NCBI RefSeq assembly: GCF_000331245.1
Contig: NZ_ANFZ01000012.1
Location: forward strand, 1 to 52,120
Reading direction: 5' to 3'
Length of the DNA: 52,120 nt
Source: Blastomonas sp. AAP53
GTDB taxonomy: Bacteria > Pseudomonadota > Alphaproteobacteria > Sphingomonadales > Sphingomonadaceae
Positions within the stretch are counted from its first letter, which is position 1; every line of letters begins with the position of its first letter. This document shows positions 51,480-52,120 of this stretch, piece by piece. The position numbers and the translations under genes are program-made. A model generated the notes under the pieces. That model was not told where the DNA came from. It worked only from the letters and a program-made list of their open reading frames with translations, and made no database searches.

Positions 51480-51800
51480 GGGTCCGCATTCGCTGTCGAT
51501 TTCTTTCACGATCGTCCGCTTCACCTGAGCTTGCTGCTATCCGCATTGCAGACTCACGCAACGGTACCGGTTGAAAAGCTCTGGTTGCCTAGGCGATATT
51601 GCATCCTTTTCACGAAATCCTCACCGGGTTGCCAGTACGTGCTCCGCCCGGACGGTGCGTACCATCTGTCGGCGGCTCGGAGCGTTGGCGCGTACGCAAA
51701 CCGATTGAGTTTCCCATTTTTTGCCAGTACTGCGAGCCGGCGGCATCGCACCGTTAAACGTCACTTATTGACCGACTTTATTCCGTAAGAGTTTTTTCCT
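51480..51800. other. Intergenic region without a recognisable gene
   Basis: About 320 bases between the sugar transferase gene and the phosphohexomutase gene, visibly less GC-rich than the coding DNA. Short frames on both strands have no family pattern. It probably holds the mutase promoter. Confidence 0.45.
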
Positions 51801-52120
51801 ATGGCACACGAGTTTCACCCCACCACCTTGCGTGAATATGACATCCGGGGGATTATCGACGAGACGCTGGGCGAGGCCGATGCCTATGCCATCGGTCGCG
51901 GATTTGCGACGCTGATCGCGCGCTCTGGCGGCGCCTGCGTGGTGGTGGGCTATGATGGCCGCGTCAGCTCGCCGGTGCTCGAGGCTGCGCTGATCAAGGG
52001 GCTGAACGACAGCGGCATCAATGCGATAAGCGTCGGCATGGGGCCGACCCCGATGCTCTATTACGCCGAAGCCGTTCTAGAAGAGGCTGATGGCGGCATT
52101 CAGATAACCGGCAGCCATAA
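51801..52120 (+). CDS. Phosphomannomutase/phosphoglucomutase, 5' part
   Basis: The frame opens at 51801 and runs off the right edge (106 codons seen). It reads MAHEFHPTTLREYDIRGIIDETLGEADAYAIGRGFATLI, then VVVGYDGRVSSPVLEAALIKGLNDSGINAISVGMGPTPMLYYA, and ends at GGIQITGSH. YDIRG, GYDGR and the start of the phosphoserine loop TGSHN are the marks of the AlgC/ManB alpha-D-phosphohexomutases. The enzyme interconverts hexose 6-phosphate and 1-phosphate to make sugar nucleotides, which fits the sugar transferase upstream. Confidence 0.93.
   Translation, partial: MAHEFHPTTLREYDIRGIIDETLGEADAYAIGRGFATLIARSGGACVVVGYDGRVSSPVLEAALIKGLNDSGINAISVGMGPTPMLYYAEAVLEEADGGIQITGSH

Overview
The window looks like a chromosomal piece of a GC-rich alphaproteobacterium, most probably a sphingomonad (Sphingomonadales). 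Support for this is the uniformly GC-rich coding, many ATGA and TGATG gene overlaps, a TonB-dependent receptor of the type common in sphingomonads, MFS carriers, and dispersed CCCTCTCCC-type palindromic repeats. This placement is inference. No rRNA, tRNA or CRISPR array was seen.

The outer edges carry cell-surface polysaccharide type genes. On the left are a truncated flavoprotein, a family 2 glycosyltransferase and a low-molecular-weight tyrosine phosphatase. On the right are a polyprenyl-phosphate sugar transferase and the start of a phosphomannomutase/phosphoglucomutase. An MFS carrier and a large-subunit catalase (katE) follow the left edge.

Between about 6.6 and 48.6 kb lies a large catabolic cluster in several operons. 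Operon A (minus, 12631 to 6664) encodes an alpha/beta hydrolase, a small lipocalin-like protein, an aconitase-type large and small subunit pair, an HMG-CoA-lyase-type lyase and a class III CoA-transferase. Operon B (plus, 12714 to 17559) diverges from it: isochorismatase-type hydrolase, two NodB/PuuE-type hydrolases, aldehyde dehydrogenase, a second lipocalin-like protein and a DUF1330-type protein. Operon C (minus, 30495 to 21363) encodes a TonB receptor, MFS carrier, FAD-linked oxidase, nitrilase-fold protein, methyltransferase and two unrecognised proteins. Operon D (plus, 31478 to 36873) encodes a CitE-type lyase, MaoC-type hydratase, acyl-CoA dehydrogenase, a DUF559 nuclease cassette and two CoA-transferases. 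Operon E (plus, 37751 to 48568) encodes two MmgE/PrpD proteins, an AMP-forming CoA ligase, an amidase, a RedY-like protein, an SDR, a third PuuE-type hydrolase, an enoyl-CoA hydratase, an alpha/beta hydrolase, a VOC protein and an Asp/Glu-racemase-fold protein. A GntR/UTRA regulator lies between D and E.

Three near-identical palindromes with the core TTGTCCGGACAA sit only in front of operons A/B, C plus a membrane gene, and D. They fit a GntR operator and tie the cluster into one regulon. The enzyme set suggests import of an outer-membrane-transported organic compound, amide or imide hydrolysis, CoA activation, and breakdown of branched di- or tricarboxylates by lyases. The substrate cannot be read from the sequence.

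Two toxin-antitoxin modules (Xre/RES and HipBA) and decayed gene pieces fill 17.5 to 21.4 kb between operons B and C. Four palindrome-ended repeat elements lie inside operons D and E. One carries the DUF559 gene, one is inserted in frame in a PrpD-family gene, and two end directly at the ribosome binding site of the following gene.
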